NCBI GenBank assembly: GCA_038211735.1
Contig: JBBQVK010000001.1
Location: 248,001-312,000 of the forward strand
Length of the DNA stretch: 64,000 bases
Reading direction: 5' to 3'
Origin: JBBQVK01 sp038211735
GTDB lineage: Bacteria; Patescibacteriota; Gracilibacteria; Absconditabacterales; Absconditicoccaceae
The position numbers and the translations under genes are program-made. Positions 45,245 to 56,213 of this stretch are shown here, in pieces. Each line of letters opens with the position of its first letter. The stretch's first letter is position 1. The notes beneath the pieces are model-generated. The model ran no database searches, had not been told where the DNA came from, and saw only the letters and a program-made list of their open reading frames with translations.

Positions 45245-46936
45245 TTAAATAATCTTCTCAATCTTCCCAATTACCACACGTGTCTTATCTAACTTCAGGT
45301 AGAACTCTCTCAGTGTTCACGAACAACTCAAGGGAAGCGCTTCTTTGAAATAAGTAAGTGAGAGTTTACAAATCGGTCATATGATTTTACCTAACATCTG
45401 GTTTTCTTGTCTAGTAAATGTAGAGGGAGCAAAAGTGTCATTACGAATCTCTTCTCCAATATGATCAATCAGATATCATAAGACTTCAACCGTTGTCGTT
45501 TGGGATTTTATATCATCTTTTGTCAATTTATTTCCGTTAATATAGACTCTATCTAAAATAACATCCAGTAAAATTCATGCTTTGCGTTTTTCAAAAAGTT
45601 CACTATAAGATCAAATTTCTGTGACTCATTGATTATTAGAATATTTGAAATAATCTTTCTGCACATGTTCAGAGTATTGTCATAGAGAAATATCTTGGTG
45701 AACAGTAACTCATTGGATTGTATGTCCATCACGCCATGAACAATATTCGTAGTTCACATTCGGGTATTTTTCTTGTATAGTAATAATTAGTTGTTCCAAC
45801 GTATTTCTACTCTCACCATAGGGAGCGACCAAAAGATAGGATCAACCATATTTCCCTGAGTATAAAGGAATAGATCATAATATTTGATCATCGCGAGTTT
45901 TTTTTTGATCAAAAATCTCATTCACGTAAGTCAAAAAAATATTTTCACCTTGTACTACTTCACCAATTTGCTTCATTTCATTGAGGTAATGGAGTACTCA
46001 TGCAACTTCACGGTTATGGATTTCTCATATTACCATTAAATCTTGGATTGCATGAATACAAAGACAGGTGATAATTATCAATGTATCAGATATTGAATCA
46101 AAAAATCATGCATTTTTTACTAAGATGTCAGGATATCAGTTCCGTGCTCATCAATGTATAGTGTCTGTAAGAGACGCAATATCATTCTCATACTGCTCTC
46201 GTTTTTTTATATCTTTCTTAGATTCTTTTTGAGTTTTTTCTACATTTGCGGAAGTTCCTGAAAACAATATGCATCGATCAAAAGGGATATCGTCGCTTCA
46301 ACCAAGTGAAATTGATCATCGTTTTGGATCTTTAGATCCTTCAGTCCATTCACGCATATATAAGCAAGTTGATCCTTTATCTTCAAACGCTGCGATAATT
46401 CTATCGCCGTTTGCGTGTGTTTCTCTTAAGTCCTTCTCAATACGGAACGCTAATTCTATCTGATCAGAGCGTGCCAGTTTCTTTTCGGTTTGTGAAGATA
46501 TGAATGCTGCCAATAACGCACACAACGTTCACGTAAATCCTAATCCACGTCATCTTCATGCTTCAGATAGTAATGATATTTCGCATCATCATTCTATCTC
46601 ATATTCCTTGAAAAGTATAGTAAGGATTTTTTCTAACTCAGGCTTATAGGAAAAGAACACTTCACAAGAATCTGTCAAAAAACTTTGCGCATTTATATCG
46701 AAATAGGTCGCTTGTTTGAATGAGATTCAATTATCCTTCTTACTTACTCAAATCCGCTGGTAAAGAGGTATTTTTGAAATCAATGAAGGAAATTTGTTTT
46801 GATCTCCAATTCAGCCTAAGGCTCGCCTTATACTGAAAGAGGCGCTCATCACTACATCATGACGTGAAAAAAAATCTTTGTACACATCGGCATGTGTTTG
46901 TTGTAAGTTCTTTGAATTATGGGCAAATAGTGACAT
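45245..46936 (-). CDS. GHMP-kinase-like protein with C-terminal extension
   Basis: Encodes 563 residues. 'EISLLSEAGRGRGLGFTGTL' resembles GHMP motif 2 (GLGSS) and 'LGSIPLYSGKYGGSYLLVAP' the third, Gly-rich motif; the N-terminus has 'FSIRRALGGIGDQ' where sugar kinases of this family have motif 1. The C-terminal ~180 residues are extra and contain a helix-rich stretch ('KSQTTTVEVLGYLIDHIGEE') that could be DNA-binding. GHMP enzymes phosphorylate small molecules such as sugars; the substrate is unknown. ATG 46936 is chosen because the TTG at 46999 lies in the -35 box. Cotranscribed with the phosphatase-NTPase gene. Confidence 0.5.
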
Positions 46937-46970
46937 TCGGTAAGCAGTATCGCATAAAACAGCTACTATA

Positions 46971-46999
46971 AGTATAGATAATTTGTGCCAATTTGTCAA
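46971..46999 (-). promoter_or_regulatory. Promoter of the GHMP-kinase/phosphatase-NTPase operon
   Basis: TTGACA (46994-46999) and TATACT (46971-46976) with a 17-bp spacer. The -35 box overlaps the T tract of the terminator just upstream. Confidence 0.8.
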
Positions 47000-47051
47000 A
47001 AAAACGGCATGTCGATAAAAGAGACAATCCCTTTATCAATGCCGTTTTTCA
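46999..47051 (-). terminator. Long terminator hairpin
   Basis: Outer arms AAAACGGCAT / ATGCCGTTTT and an inner GATAAA / TTTATC pair form an extended stem, followed on the minus strand by seven T. It ends the transcript of the small gene at 47119-47490. Confidence 0.75.
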
Positions 47052-47118
47052 TCCAAATATCACTCTAAAAATCGCTTGCAGAGAGAAGTCTATACTAAAT
47101 ACTCCTTCCAGATTATTT

Positions 47119-47490
47119 TTAGTCGATATCTTGGTATTTACGAAGTATCTCTTTTAGAATATTTAATTCCTGTATTATATCATTAGGGATTGCTTTTCAC
47201 AGTAGCGTATGCCTTTCATGTATGCGTTTGAGATGGCGTATTACTTCTCACATGGTATCATCAAATCTATCGACCTGTTCCAACAGATCTACATTTATAT
47301 CTCAGATAATATCTAGTGCGCGTCCTGTGTCTCATGCATTTAATAACTCCTCTGCAGTATTTAGCAAGATTTTAATTTCATTATATCGGTCATTGATAGT
47401 GCTTCCTTTAGAAATGTCTTGCGCAATATTAAGACGAATTTCTTCAATCATAGTTACTATCTGTGCATGAATTTTTGCGTTGTTTGACAT
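47119..47490 (-). CDS. Hypothetical coiled-coil protein
   Basis: Encodes 123 residues that appear only with UGA as Gly (four UGA codons, for example 'LLNAGDTGRALDIIGD'). It is almost entirely helical with heptad-like Leu/Ile spacing ('VIRHLKRIHERHTLLGKAI'). GAGGGTG precedes the ATG as a possible ribosome binding site. It has a terminator after it, so it is separate from the GHMP operon. Confidence 0.55.
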
Positions 47491-47639
47491 TTTACACCCT
47501 CTTTAATGATAAATATATGACTTCACCAGTCCCCTTTACGAGCTCGATGAAACGGTGTTTTCAAATTGAATTGGAGAGTCTATGGAAATACAATTACTTT
47601 ATCCTTACTTTGAACGAATTGACTCAAGTATACTACGTT

Positions 47640-49700
47640 CTATATCTTATCAATATCGATCTTATCCAAGAAGATACTTCTAAATCTTGAGTCTTGTAGC
47701 ATCTGATCCAACTGTTTGTGATCAAGTAGCTCCCTTGAAAGTATGCCCGTAGTTGGAATATCATACTTGCTCATGAATGAAATCGAAGATGGCTCACAGT
47801 TACCTACATCAAGACTGTCTTGCAATGTATATGTAGTTTGTAAGTTTGAACCAAGATATTGCTTCACAAGCTGAACTTGTTTCTCTGTAGACCATTTTTG
47901 AATATTTCTGTATTCATTCTTTGACTTTATAAACGCGGAATGTTTCATTCTACTCTTATAATATTCTAGTCATTTTTCCTCTCGTTCATTTAGAGGAACA
48001 ATCATTTCGTACTCTTGTAAGGGGTTATTTAATGCGTCGAACTTTGGATGTAACTGTTCATTTTTTGTAATATAACATATATATACCCTATTGTTAACAA
48101 TCCTATATATTAAATTTCAACTTTTACTCCAGTTTTCAAAGGATTGATCGCTAGAAAAGAATTTTTCTTGTAATAGTTGATTTCTATTAAGATCACTCAC
48201 GATTCATTCTATCAAGTAAGGAAGTGATTCTATATATTTCTTTTCAAGATACTCAGCAGATCACACTTCCATTCCCTTGCAAAGATTTTCGAGATCGTCA
48301 ATGCATGACGCATACGATACATCACCTGCATATATAACAATATCTGTATCTCATATTGCGGATCTAATCTCCCCATATTCAGTAGAATTAATAATTTCAT
48401 TGTTCGAACTCATAAGATATCAACCATTGACACGGATGCTGTTGATATATGCAGGATTATACTCTTCAAGAGGTTTGGTATATAGCACACCATTTCCTTT
48501 TCTATAAGCTAGGTTTCATCTTTCTTCTAGAGTCCATCCATTGATCATAAATTTCTTATCTTTGCTATGCACTGCACGTGGATGTTCGCTTCAAAACCAT
48601 CTGGTAATAAGTCCATACTTTCATTTACCAACATACTGGTTACAAACCTTATATATTCCCAATACTCTATCAAACTCAGATCCAGTTTCATTATAGAAAT
48701 TTCTATATTCATTTAGTTTCCCAGTATAATGTAATATATACTTCAACTTATTATTATCAATAATATTTTCACTTGCGTATTTAATAGCTATTTCTACTGG
48801 CTCGCCATTTCTATCATAAAATCCATCTAAGATATATTCATGGATAGGCATATCCCTTATAACTTCTCACTTACTTTTTATCGTTTCAATCACTTTCTGT
48901 GTATCTTGTGGATCAATGAAAGCATAATCCACTACAGACTTATCTTGAGGGAAGATAATAATTGGGTACTCTCTTTCAACCACTCATCTTTTTGAAATGG
49001 CACAAATCCTTACTCAGTTTACAGTTGGTCGCATGCTCTCATCTTCAATAGGAAAACGTACAGCAGGTAGAAATACTAAAGACTTCTTTCAACTATGAAT
49101 ATATCACGCTCATGAAAGTCATGACATAGACGTATAGTATCACTTTCATCAAAAATCTTTATGTAGCTCTCTTCTTTCTTCAGGATCCTCAATACTATAC
49201 ATTTTATTAAATGTCTCTGAGAGTATCACATCGCCATTCCCCCCTTCGAAAGAGTACTTTCTGTGTGAACTTGTTGGTAATATGCTTCCGTACTTTTCAA
49301 TTTGTTCATTTATTTTGTCATATTCTTGCTGGGTAAGTGTGCGAAGTTTAATCTTCGTTTTTATTTTTTCAATTGTGTCAGAACCATACGATAGATACGA
49401 ATGATTTTCAATATATTCAATTAGCTCGTCAGTGAGTTTTGTATCAAGAATCTTATCTCTAGTTTGATTAAATAATTTCTCTGTAAACAGTTTTGCAATA
49501 CTTTTTTTTGCTGACTCGCATTGGCTAAGACTCTTATATTTTATATAACATCTATTATTTTGTAGATCGTTATCATAATTAAATCCACTACCTTCAAATT
49601 CTCTGTTCTCTTCAAGTAGATTATACTTTTGCGCTTTGTGATACATATATCGATTTGTAAACTGTCAGTAGTCGATATCGATAGAGTTATTTTTTTCCAT
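47640..49700 (-). CDS. Hypothetical protein
   Basis: Encodes 686 residues, open only with UGA as Gly; several UGA codons cluster where a block 'SMSGLSGAGYIHSGKK' appears. The protein is soluble and has mixed helix and strand with many aromatic residues. No domain is recognised. It starts 37 bp after the stop of the gene at 49738-50589, so the two may be cotranscribed. Confidence 0.6.
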
Positions 49701-49737
49701 TGTGTAATTTTAAGATATTAAATTATTAAAAAGTTAA

Positions 49738-50589
49738 TTATGGAGTCACTACCACACCAGCAAATCCCCTAGTAGGATTTCCATATGCATCTCCAACTTT
49801 ATTTGGCAAAGTGTTTGCCCACTTCATAAATTTTACTACTGTTTCAGGATTGGTGTGTCCTCATAGAATAATTTTTAAGTTCCCTGTAGGATTACGATCT
49901 CTATCAGTGTCAGGTATTTGAGTAATATAAGCCATTCCCAGCATAAGTGCTGCTTCTGGAAGCTCATCAATTAATCATTGATCACGAAGATCGCATACTC
50001 AATCAACTTCTTGGGAAGAAAGTAATTTTTGTTTAGCAATTTCAGTGATACTCTCCAAAGCTTCAGGTGATGCTTTGTATGCATTACGTGGGTCCTTTTT
50101 GAAGAACTCTACTTTTTGGGAAATACGCATTGCTTTAAACTTTACTGGATCAATACCTGGACATTTCCCTTGATATGCATCTGCAGGGCAATGATCGCTA
50201 GCTGCAATATATAACTGTTCTTCAGATGGTTCCATCCCAAGGTAGTTCATCAATTGACCCAAACTAGATGCATTCCAAAACTGATCTGCTCCAAGTCAAT
50301 ATCCAGCGTCTCCAGGGTTATGGTGATCAGCATTGAGTACAATAGCCAACTCTCCTGCAGCTACTTTGCTACATTCGAAGATTATCGCTTCAGTTGCTTG
50401 TGATTCTTGATTTACTTCATCATCAAGCAGGTGTCAGGTCGCTTGATACGCATTACCAGCATGTACTTTTTTGCCATCTGCAAGAACTGCTGTTGCCGTA
50501 ATAAGTCATGCATCATGGGCTACTTTGCGTGCTTCGGTAGATTCATAATCTTCTCCACCAAAGATAATTACTGTGTGTAAGTTATTCAT
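49738..50589 (-). CDS. Hypothetical protein with a DHH-like motif
   Basis: Encodes 283 residues. 'LAIVLNADHHNPGDAGYG' contains an Asp-His-His run in a setting that resembles DHH phosphoesterases, and 'YIAASDHCPADAYQGKCPGI' and 'LKIILGGHTNPETVVKFM' give further His/Asp residues that could bind metal. The N-terminus ('NNLHTVIIFGGEDY') looks like a strand-loop. It lacks the full set of DHH/DHHA1 motifs seen in recJ, so a phosphoesterase function is only a suggestion. Confidence 0.5.
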
Positions 50590-50689
50590 TTATTAATATT
50601 ATAAATTTATAAAACAAATCTTAACTTTATCATTAAATTAAATGTGTCATCTAACAATAAATGAACTAAGTGCTTCCTTCTCTGCACGT

Positions 50690-51226
50690 CTACGATAAAC
50701 AAAACGGGACAAAGGTATCACCTTTGCAATATTGTATTGCAGCCCTGTGAGGGTGCTTTTTAATATGCATCTCAATCTGCTCCTGCAGATCGAGAATTTT
50801 TTCTGCCAAGTGAAAATCAATTACCCATCCTTTATATTTAATCTTATCAAGGTAAACAAACTCTTCAATATACTCATCTTCCCAAACTACTCAGTAATAC
50901 CCTTCATGAGTTTCTACTTTTCTTCAAGTTGGAACGATGGTAGATGAATTGACTCTTTTTCACAGCTTTGCAAGTTCTCTTGCAAAAATTATATGTTTTT
51001 TAGGATCTTCAAAGAGGATGTCTATATCCTCAGAATCCATATTAACATTGAGCTCACGTTCTATATTTGACCCCCCGACTAAGCGAGCTCCGTCGAATTC
51101 TTTTAGCAAGTTTGAAATAAGTTCTTGCTTGCATTTGAATCCTTTATCTCTCTTGAGCAATCTCTCTCATAGGTATATGAGGTCTTTCATGTCTTTTGCT
51201 TCATGTTTATTACTTCGTATATTCAT
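50690..51226 (-). CDS. Nucleotidyltransferase-fold protein
   Basis: Encodes 178 residues. 'GARLVGGSNIERELNVNM' followed by 'SEDIDILFEDP' resembles the GS...DxD pattern of the polymerase beta nucleotidyltransferase fold (GG/S plus two acidic residues that bind metal). The rest is a small helical domain. The start at 51226 is the first ATG; two UGA glycines are used. No antitoxin partner is recognised next to it. The substrate is unknown. Confidence 0.6.
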
Positions 51227-51274
51227 AATGTTTAATATAAGTAATAGAAATACTAAAAAATACACTCTTAATCA

Positions 51275-52270
51275 TTAATCTGTTCCAAACATAATCACCC
51301 CATCCTTAATCACTGCATTTCCGTGATAGGTTCTATCCATATACACCTTTGCAGCATATGAGATAGCTTTGATATCTCATATAAGCTTACCTTTGAGGTT
51401 GCTTGGAAGTTGTCTATTTAGGTAATCTTGGCTATAAGAACGTCTTATTTTACTTAAGCGCTCATATGGTAGATCTTCTCATTCCAATAACTCAACATTG
51501 TAAGCAACATGTAACGACATTTTTTTGATTGAATACTCACTTAATAGATTTTCGATTTTCAAAAGCAGATTACTTCCACGAACTTTCTTCTGTTCCTGCA
51601 TATCTAATGCAAACGACAAGACTTCCATTGTCCCTCTCCATCATTTGTCTGTTTTGATTTGTTGAAGTTTTGTAAGTATTTCAAGATTAGCTCAAGACTG
51701 TTTGAGTCTTTGTATTAACTGGTTGTAAGATAACTCCTGAGAAGAAATATTTTGCTCAGCTATTGATTGTTGATTTCACTCTTTTTCTCACTTCTTCGTA
51801 TCGATCATCATCGCTTTCTTAGATACCTCTGATTTAATATCCAAAATATCTTTTCCATTAGGTCAAAGAATATATAAGGGTTTCAAGTTTACCTTTTTAC
51901 CGAAATAAGGAGCCAAACTACTGTCTTCATGTAGAGTAATCCCGATTATATCTCATTGAGCAGACGTCCATGAAAGAAATCCATACTGCTTCAACATAGT
52001 ACGTCCCAAACCTGTAATCTTGTATCACGCAGGTAAGAACTCTTGCTCATTACTAAATTTTTCTTGATTTACACGCACTAGTCCATTTGTTGGTGTTGCC
52101 TGTAGTGCTTCTGTTACAAGATCAGCAGAATCGATTTTTGAATTCGCTTTCACTGAAATAACATCTGCTCCCCAAGTAACCTCAATCATTTCTCTCTGGT
52201 GATCTCCCTTCTTTTCGATTGATGAATTAACAGTAAAGTTTCATGGTAATGAAGTTGTCGTTGTGTACAT
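51275..52270 (-). CDS. Hypothetical protein
   Basis: Encodes 331 residues, visible as one frame only with UGA as Gly. It begins 'MYTTTTSLPGNFTVNSSIEK', has a beta-rich N-terminal half ('IEVTWGADVISVKANSK', 'VNLKPLYILGPNGKDIL') and a helical second half. No signal peptide or membrane segment. A TATACT box lies ~7 bp before the ATG, and a conserved leader region with repeats (52318-52530) lies upstream. Function unknown. Confidence 0.6.
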
Positions 52271-52317
52271 TTTCTAAAGTATAAATATAAATAAATAATT
52301 CTAACAAAGAGAACGAT

Positions 52318-52372
52318 AGCTCAGGTATCCTATGCAGTCTGTCGCAGGGAGGGTATTCCAAGCTTCGTCTCT
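52318..52372. repeat. Direct repeat copy 1 (partner at 58348)
   Basis: About 46 bp beginning AGCTCAGGTATCCTATGCAG are identical or nearly so to 58348-58402 in the same orientation. In the minus direction it lies in the leader of the 51275-52270 gene. Confidence 0.85.
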
Positions 52373-52377
52373 ATTTG

Positions 52378-52456
52378 CATTAGCTCATTACGGTGTCCAA
52401 AGGGAGTTGATACACTCAGGGATACCTTGTCCTCTAGACGCTGTAGTGAGCTAATG
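52378..52456 (-). ncRNA. Structured leader RNA candidate, copy 1
   Basis: The arms CATTAGCTCATTAC / GTAGTGAGCTAATG enclose an inner stem and the conserved block GGTATCCCTGAG on the minus strand. Two related structures are at 57502 and 58199. It is upstream of the 51275-52270 gene. Confidence 0.5.
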
Positions 52457-52481
52457 ACGAGTGATGTATATTGAAACTATC

Positions 52482-52530
52482 TGTGATACATATTGACATA
52501 GTTGTGAAACTATTATCTGATATATTAGAA
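52482..52530. repeat. Direct repeat copy with ATAGTT/AACTAT palindrome (partner at 58439)
   Basis: TGTGATACATATTGACATAG and the following bases recur at 58439 with few changes. The sequence includes the palindrome ATAGTT-N4-AACTAT and a TTGACA box on the plus strand. The whole 52271-52727 interval carries no gene; it holds these repeats and the terminator at 52627. Confidence 0.8.
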
Positions 52531-52626
52531 TATTAAGAAAACGCTTTATAGATAAGGTTTTAAGGGTATTGTAGACATACAATAGACACCTATTATATCT
52601 CCTTAAAGGGACGTTTTTTGTAACAT

Positions 52627-52662
52627 AAAAAAAGCCCCCTCGAATACTTCGGGAGCTTTTTT
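52627..52662. terminator. Terminator after the HrpA-like helicase gene
   Basis: AAAAAAGC and CCTCGAA pair with TTCGGGAG and GCTTTTTT around a 3-nt loop. It is downstream of the 52728-56078 gene on the minus strand and has T runs on both sides. Confidence 0.75.
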
Positions 52663-52727
52663 CTAGAAGGAATGCCTCCTAGAATAAATTTGTATCCAAC
52701 TTCACGAACGTGGACACATCGACGTAA

Positions 52728-55700
52728 TTAATTAATTAATCCAGCTCTGCGGAGCGCCTCATGGAGGTCGCTATCAGCGAGTGGGTCAGATGAGTTTGAA
52801 TCCACTTCATTGTGGTCTTCAAATTGCTCATCATTTCTCTCTTGATCGAATCCAAAATGATAGTTGTACACAAAGTACTTCACATCATTTGGATCCGCTC
52901 CGCAGAAGAAGTCTGATGGCTCACCCATAGCCTGCCATGCTTGCTCGATATTTGTTCGAGCGCGTGATCTGCCACAGGTAATCTCGTGTTCATCGAGTCG
53001 GAACGTATCAATTTTTTGAACGTTCTTCCAAAACTCAATAGCACGATCGAGATTGCCTCCAAGCCTCTCCAACAGCCCTTCTGGAAGATATGCGTCTTTC
53101 TCACGCTGCTCTTCCAGTTGTCGTCTCTCCGTTGTAAGGGTCGCAAAGGAAAGAATTATCTTAGTAATATCTTCACAGATCTTCTCGACCTCAGCAAACC
53201 CACCTTTTTGCAAAGATGTTTTGGCTTGCGAGAGATGGTTCGAAATCTGTGAGATTTCATCTGAGATAAACTCTTGGCCGACTAATTCCAAAGAAGATTG
53301 TAACTTCTCTTCTGTGACAGTAATCAATGCTTTTGCACTTTCATAGCTGCTACGAAGAGTTGTTTTGATCTCTTCGGCTTTCGTCTTCACAAGTTCAGTT
53401 TGCTGTGCTGAGTTCTCGATAGTCAGACCATCGATCATCTCAGTTTGCAACGCATTGAACTGTGCTTTCAACAACTCGCCCAAAGGAGTTTTGGTATTGT
53501 ACCATCCAGTAGTGAATGGCTCCTCCCTTGGTACGGAGAGAAAATTTAAAATCTGGTTGGTAAAGTTATTGACCAGATTTTTTTGTATTCTCTCGCGCTG
53601 TCCACGCAATGCTTGCGTGTTGCCGTTGCAAGAAATCATGAGTTCTCGTCCAGTTGGGAGCGTCACGCTCTCCAATTTAGTCTCACGAATAAACTCCTCT
53701 GTCACCTCAATCTTGGCGATAAACTCATTCCAAGATTGTGAATACGTGACAGAAAACTCTTTGCCTTCAACCATAATCACCAACGGATTCTCGCGTTCAA
53801 TGCGAGCAATCTCTTCTGATGAAATTAATTGAGACAAATATATCCGTAACTCATCTTTACTTACCTCTTTTCCTATGAGGTTTTCAAAATGAGAAAGACT
53901 CTGTACATGGTGAGGCTCCAATACCTTCGCATACAAGTCACGAATGAGTGAACTTTCCATTTTCTGGATTGTTCCACCACTACGAATATAATGTGTCTGA
54001 TATTGATTCAATATTTCTGTATTTGCACGATACAGCTCATCAGCAACATCACTGCCACTGTATGAACGCATCAATGCATCTACAAAAAATTTGAACGCCT
54101 CACTGCCCCACAGCGCTGGCTTTTTCTCACGAGCAATTTCCTGACCATTGAAGATCGTTACATGATCTTCTGTAACAGTCCGTTGATCGCTATTCCATGA
54201 AAGTCTTTCGACTTTCTTAGTAACCAGGTGTGGAGCGATTTCAATCATCCAGGATGGATCAACCGATGTGACGCTACTAACCAGTTCGATGGTCTGTCGA
54301 CGTCCACGACGATTGACAAAGGATATATTGAATGGTTCACCAACTACCCACTCAGGATAACGATCAAGTCGATTAATGATCGACTCTTTCGCTAACTGGC
54401 GGGTTCCGCCATTTTCATACGTTCCTCCGCCTGTATGACGGAATAGATGCACAACCATTCCAGCAGCTACAGATTTCAGAATTTCTTCTTCACTCTGTGC
54501 ATTCTGGTTGTTCGCATCCATTCTATATCCTAGGTCTTGCAACGCTTCGCGAAGCTGACCCCGAATTTCTGATGCCTTACCATACGCCTTAGGCATGATA
54601 CCATGTTGCGTAAGATACGACTGGCCGAGTTCTTTGGCATGCCAGAACAACTCCAGCTCTACCAAAAGGTCTGACTGATACTTTTTATTTGCATCGATCA
54701 GGTTCTCCCAGCCCAAGAAATATTCCGGGTCATCATCACGCTTGCGACGCTTCAGCGTGCTTCCCTGAACGCCAAGGATTGCAGCAATCGTCAGTACTGG
54801 CGCAAGACACTTTCTGTCTATCGCTTCCAGTATCATCCGTGCAGCTTTCACATCAGTTGGGAACTTATTTATTTTATGCCCCAACTTAGTGATTTTCCCT
54901 TGTGCATCCAAGGCTTCAATAGCCATCAATGTCTCTTTCGCCTCGGCCAACACTGATGAATCAGGCTGGTGATAGAAAGGAAGTTGCGTGGCATCGAGTC
55001 CGGCACCTGCAAGACGTAAGACCATCTGATCTAATAACGTCCGCAAGATCTCAGGAACAGGATATTGCGAAAATGAAGCGTATTTTGTATCGTTACACAA
55101 AACATATTCACCTTCACGCACCCGGCCTGCACGACCTGCACGCTGAAGACAGTCAGCTTGGGATATGTTCGCAAGTTTGAGTGTCTCCACGTTATTGATC
55201 AATTCGATTCGCCTCTCAAGACCACTGTCTACGACAGCGTCGATGTCTTGGATCGTCACCGAGGTCTGAGCAATATTTGTGCTCAAGATAATCTTCGGTA
55301 AGTGATACGAATCGAATACCGCATCCTGCTCGTCAGGTTCGAGTTCTCCGTGGAGCGGCAAAATCACTGCATGCATGTTCGCTTTTTGTAAAGCTCCTTG
55401 CATGTCAGCGATTTCTTTCTTGCCAGGAAGAAACACCAAGGTGTTCATCCCAGCAGTAACCAATCGCTTGATCTCCTCAAGCATCAGGTGCGCACCTTTT
55501 TGTGCAAGTCCTGTGCTTGGTGATCCAACGACTGGGAAACACCTTCCTGGCACCTCAATCACGGGTGCGTTATCAAAAAAGTTCGACAAGCGTTCGTGAT
55601 CAAGTGTTGCTGACATAAGGACAACCTTAATATCAGCGCCTTTTAGTATCGCTTTCTTCGCCCAAGCGACGAGGGTTTCGATGTTCTGGTTCCACTCGTG

Positions 55701-56078
55701 CACCTCATCGACCAGAAGCACAACACCATTCCCGATGGTTTGCTTTTGGCTTGTGAGTTCCCTCACGAGTTGCAACCCATCTGTAGCAAACAAACAACGT
55801 GTTTCCGCGCTGTCGTTGCGATCCACTGCAGTACGAAAAGCTACAAGCCCTCCGAAACGGCAGTTCATCTCGTGTGCCACCCGTCTTGCGACGGACTTAG
55901 CAGCAACACGACGAGGTTGTGTTACCACTACCTCATAGTCTGTTGTCTCCAGCAGAAACTGGGGCACGCGGGTGGACTTTCCCGCACCCGTTTCAGCCAC
56001 AATGACTGTCATAGGATTTTGGTTGATAGTCGCAAGGATTTGCTCCCTGAAACTATCAATTGGTAAGTTTAATTTCAC
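52728..56078 (-). CDS. hrpA: HrpA-like DEAH-box ATP-dependent RNA helicase
   Basis: Encodes 1,116 residues. Helicase motifs: 'VIVAETGAGKSTRVPQFL' (I), 'TQPRRVAAKSVARR' (Ia), 'LLVDEVHEWNQ' (II, DEVH), 'LMSATLDHERL' (III), 'ILSTNIAQTSVTI' (V) and 'QRAGRAGRVREG' (VI). HA2/winged-helix segments follow, then a C-terminal region of ~600 residues with coiled coils that differs from E. coli HrpA. Every glycine is encoded by GGN; there is no UGA in the gene although its neighbours use many. Its base composition is also visibly richer in G+C. Both point to recent acquisition from a standard-code organism. Likely role: RNA remodelling or ribosome rescue by analogy with HrpA/HrpB. Confidence 0.85.
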   Translation of the reverse strand: MKLNLPIDSFREQILATINQNPMTVIVAETGAGKSTRVPQFLLETTDYEVVVTQPRRVAAKSVARRVAHEMNCRFGGLVAFRTAVDRNDSAETRCLFATDGLQLVRELTSQKQTIGNGVVLLVDEVHEWNQNIETLVAWAKKAILKGADIKVVLMSATLDHERLSNFFDNAPVIEVPGRCFPVVGSPSTGLAQKGAHLMLEEIKRLVTAGMNTLVFLPGKKEIADMQGALQKANMHAVILPLHGELEPDEQDAVFDSYHLPKIILSTNIAQTSVTIQDIDAVVDSGLERRIELINNVETLKLANISQADCLQRAGRAGRVREGEYVLCNDTKYASFSQYPVPEILRTLLDQMVLRLAGAGLDATQLPFYHQPDSSVLAEAKETLMAIEALDAQGKITKLGHKINKFPTDVKAARMILEAIDRKCLAPVLTIAAILGVQGSTLKRRKRDDDPEYFLGWENLIDANKKYQSDLLVELELFWHAKELGQSYLTQHGIMPKAYGKASEIRGQLREALQDLGYRMDANNQNAQSEEEILKSVAAGMVVHLFRHTGGGTYENGGTRQLAKESIINRLDRYPEWVVGEPFNISFVNRRGRRQTIELVSSVTSVDPSWMIEIAPHLVTKKVERLSWNSDQRTVTEDHVTIFNGQEIAREKKPALWGSEAFKFFVDALMRSYSGSDVADELYRANTEILNQYQTHYIRSGGTIQKMESSLIRDLYAKVLEPHHVQSLSHFENLIGKEVSKDELRIYLSQLISSEEIARIERENPLVIMVEGKEFSVTYSQSWNEFIAKIEVTEEFIRETKLESVTLPTGRELMISCNGNTQALRGQRERIQKNLVNNFTNQILNFLSVPREEPFTTGWYNTKTPLGELLKAQFNALQTEMIDGLTIENSAQQTELVKTKAEEIKTTLRSSYESAKALITVTEEKLQSSLELVGQEFISDEISQISNHLSQAKTSLQKGGFAEVEKICEDITKIILSFATLTTERRQLEEQREKDAYLPEGLLERLGGNLDRAIEFWKNVQKIDTFRLDEHEITCGRSRARTNIEQAWQAMGEPSDFFCGADPNDVKYFVYNYHFGFDQERNDEQFEDHNEVDSNSSDPLADSDLHEALRRAGLIN

Positions 56079-56213
56079 TATCTCGCCCCACTGTACCAGG
56101 GACTTTTATTTCCTGTGCAGAGGGGTTGAGGAATAATTGCAATCTCTTTCTCGCTGAAATTACTTTATCGCGCTACCATTTATTGTCGAGTAGAGACAAA
56201 GTGATTACTGCTT

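Noticed and set aside
46936..46999. TTG start at 46999 for the GHMP-kinase-like gene
   Set aside because: The TTG belongs to a TTGACA box with a TATACT box 17 bp away; a start there would precede the transcription start.
52986..56066. Several plus-strand frames inside the helicase gene
   Set aside because: Shadows of a well-supported helicase; no start signals and no recognisable motifs.
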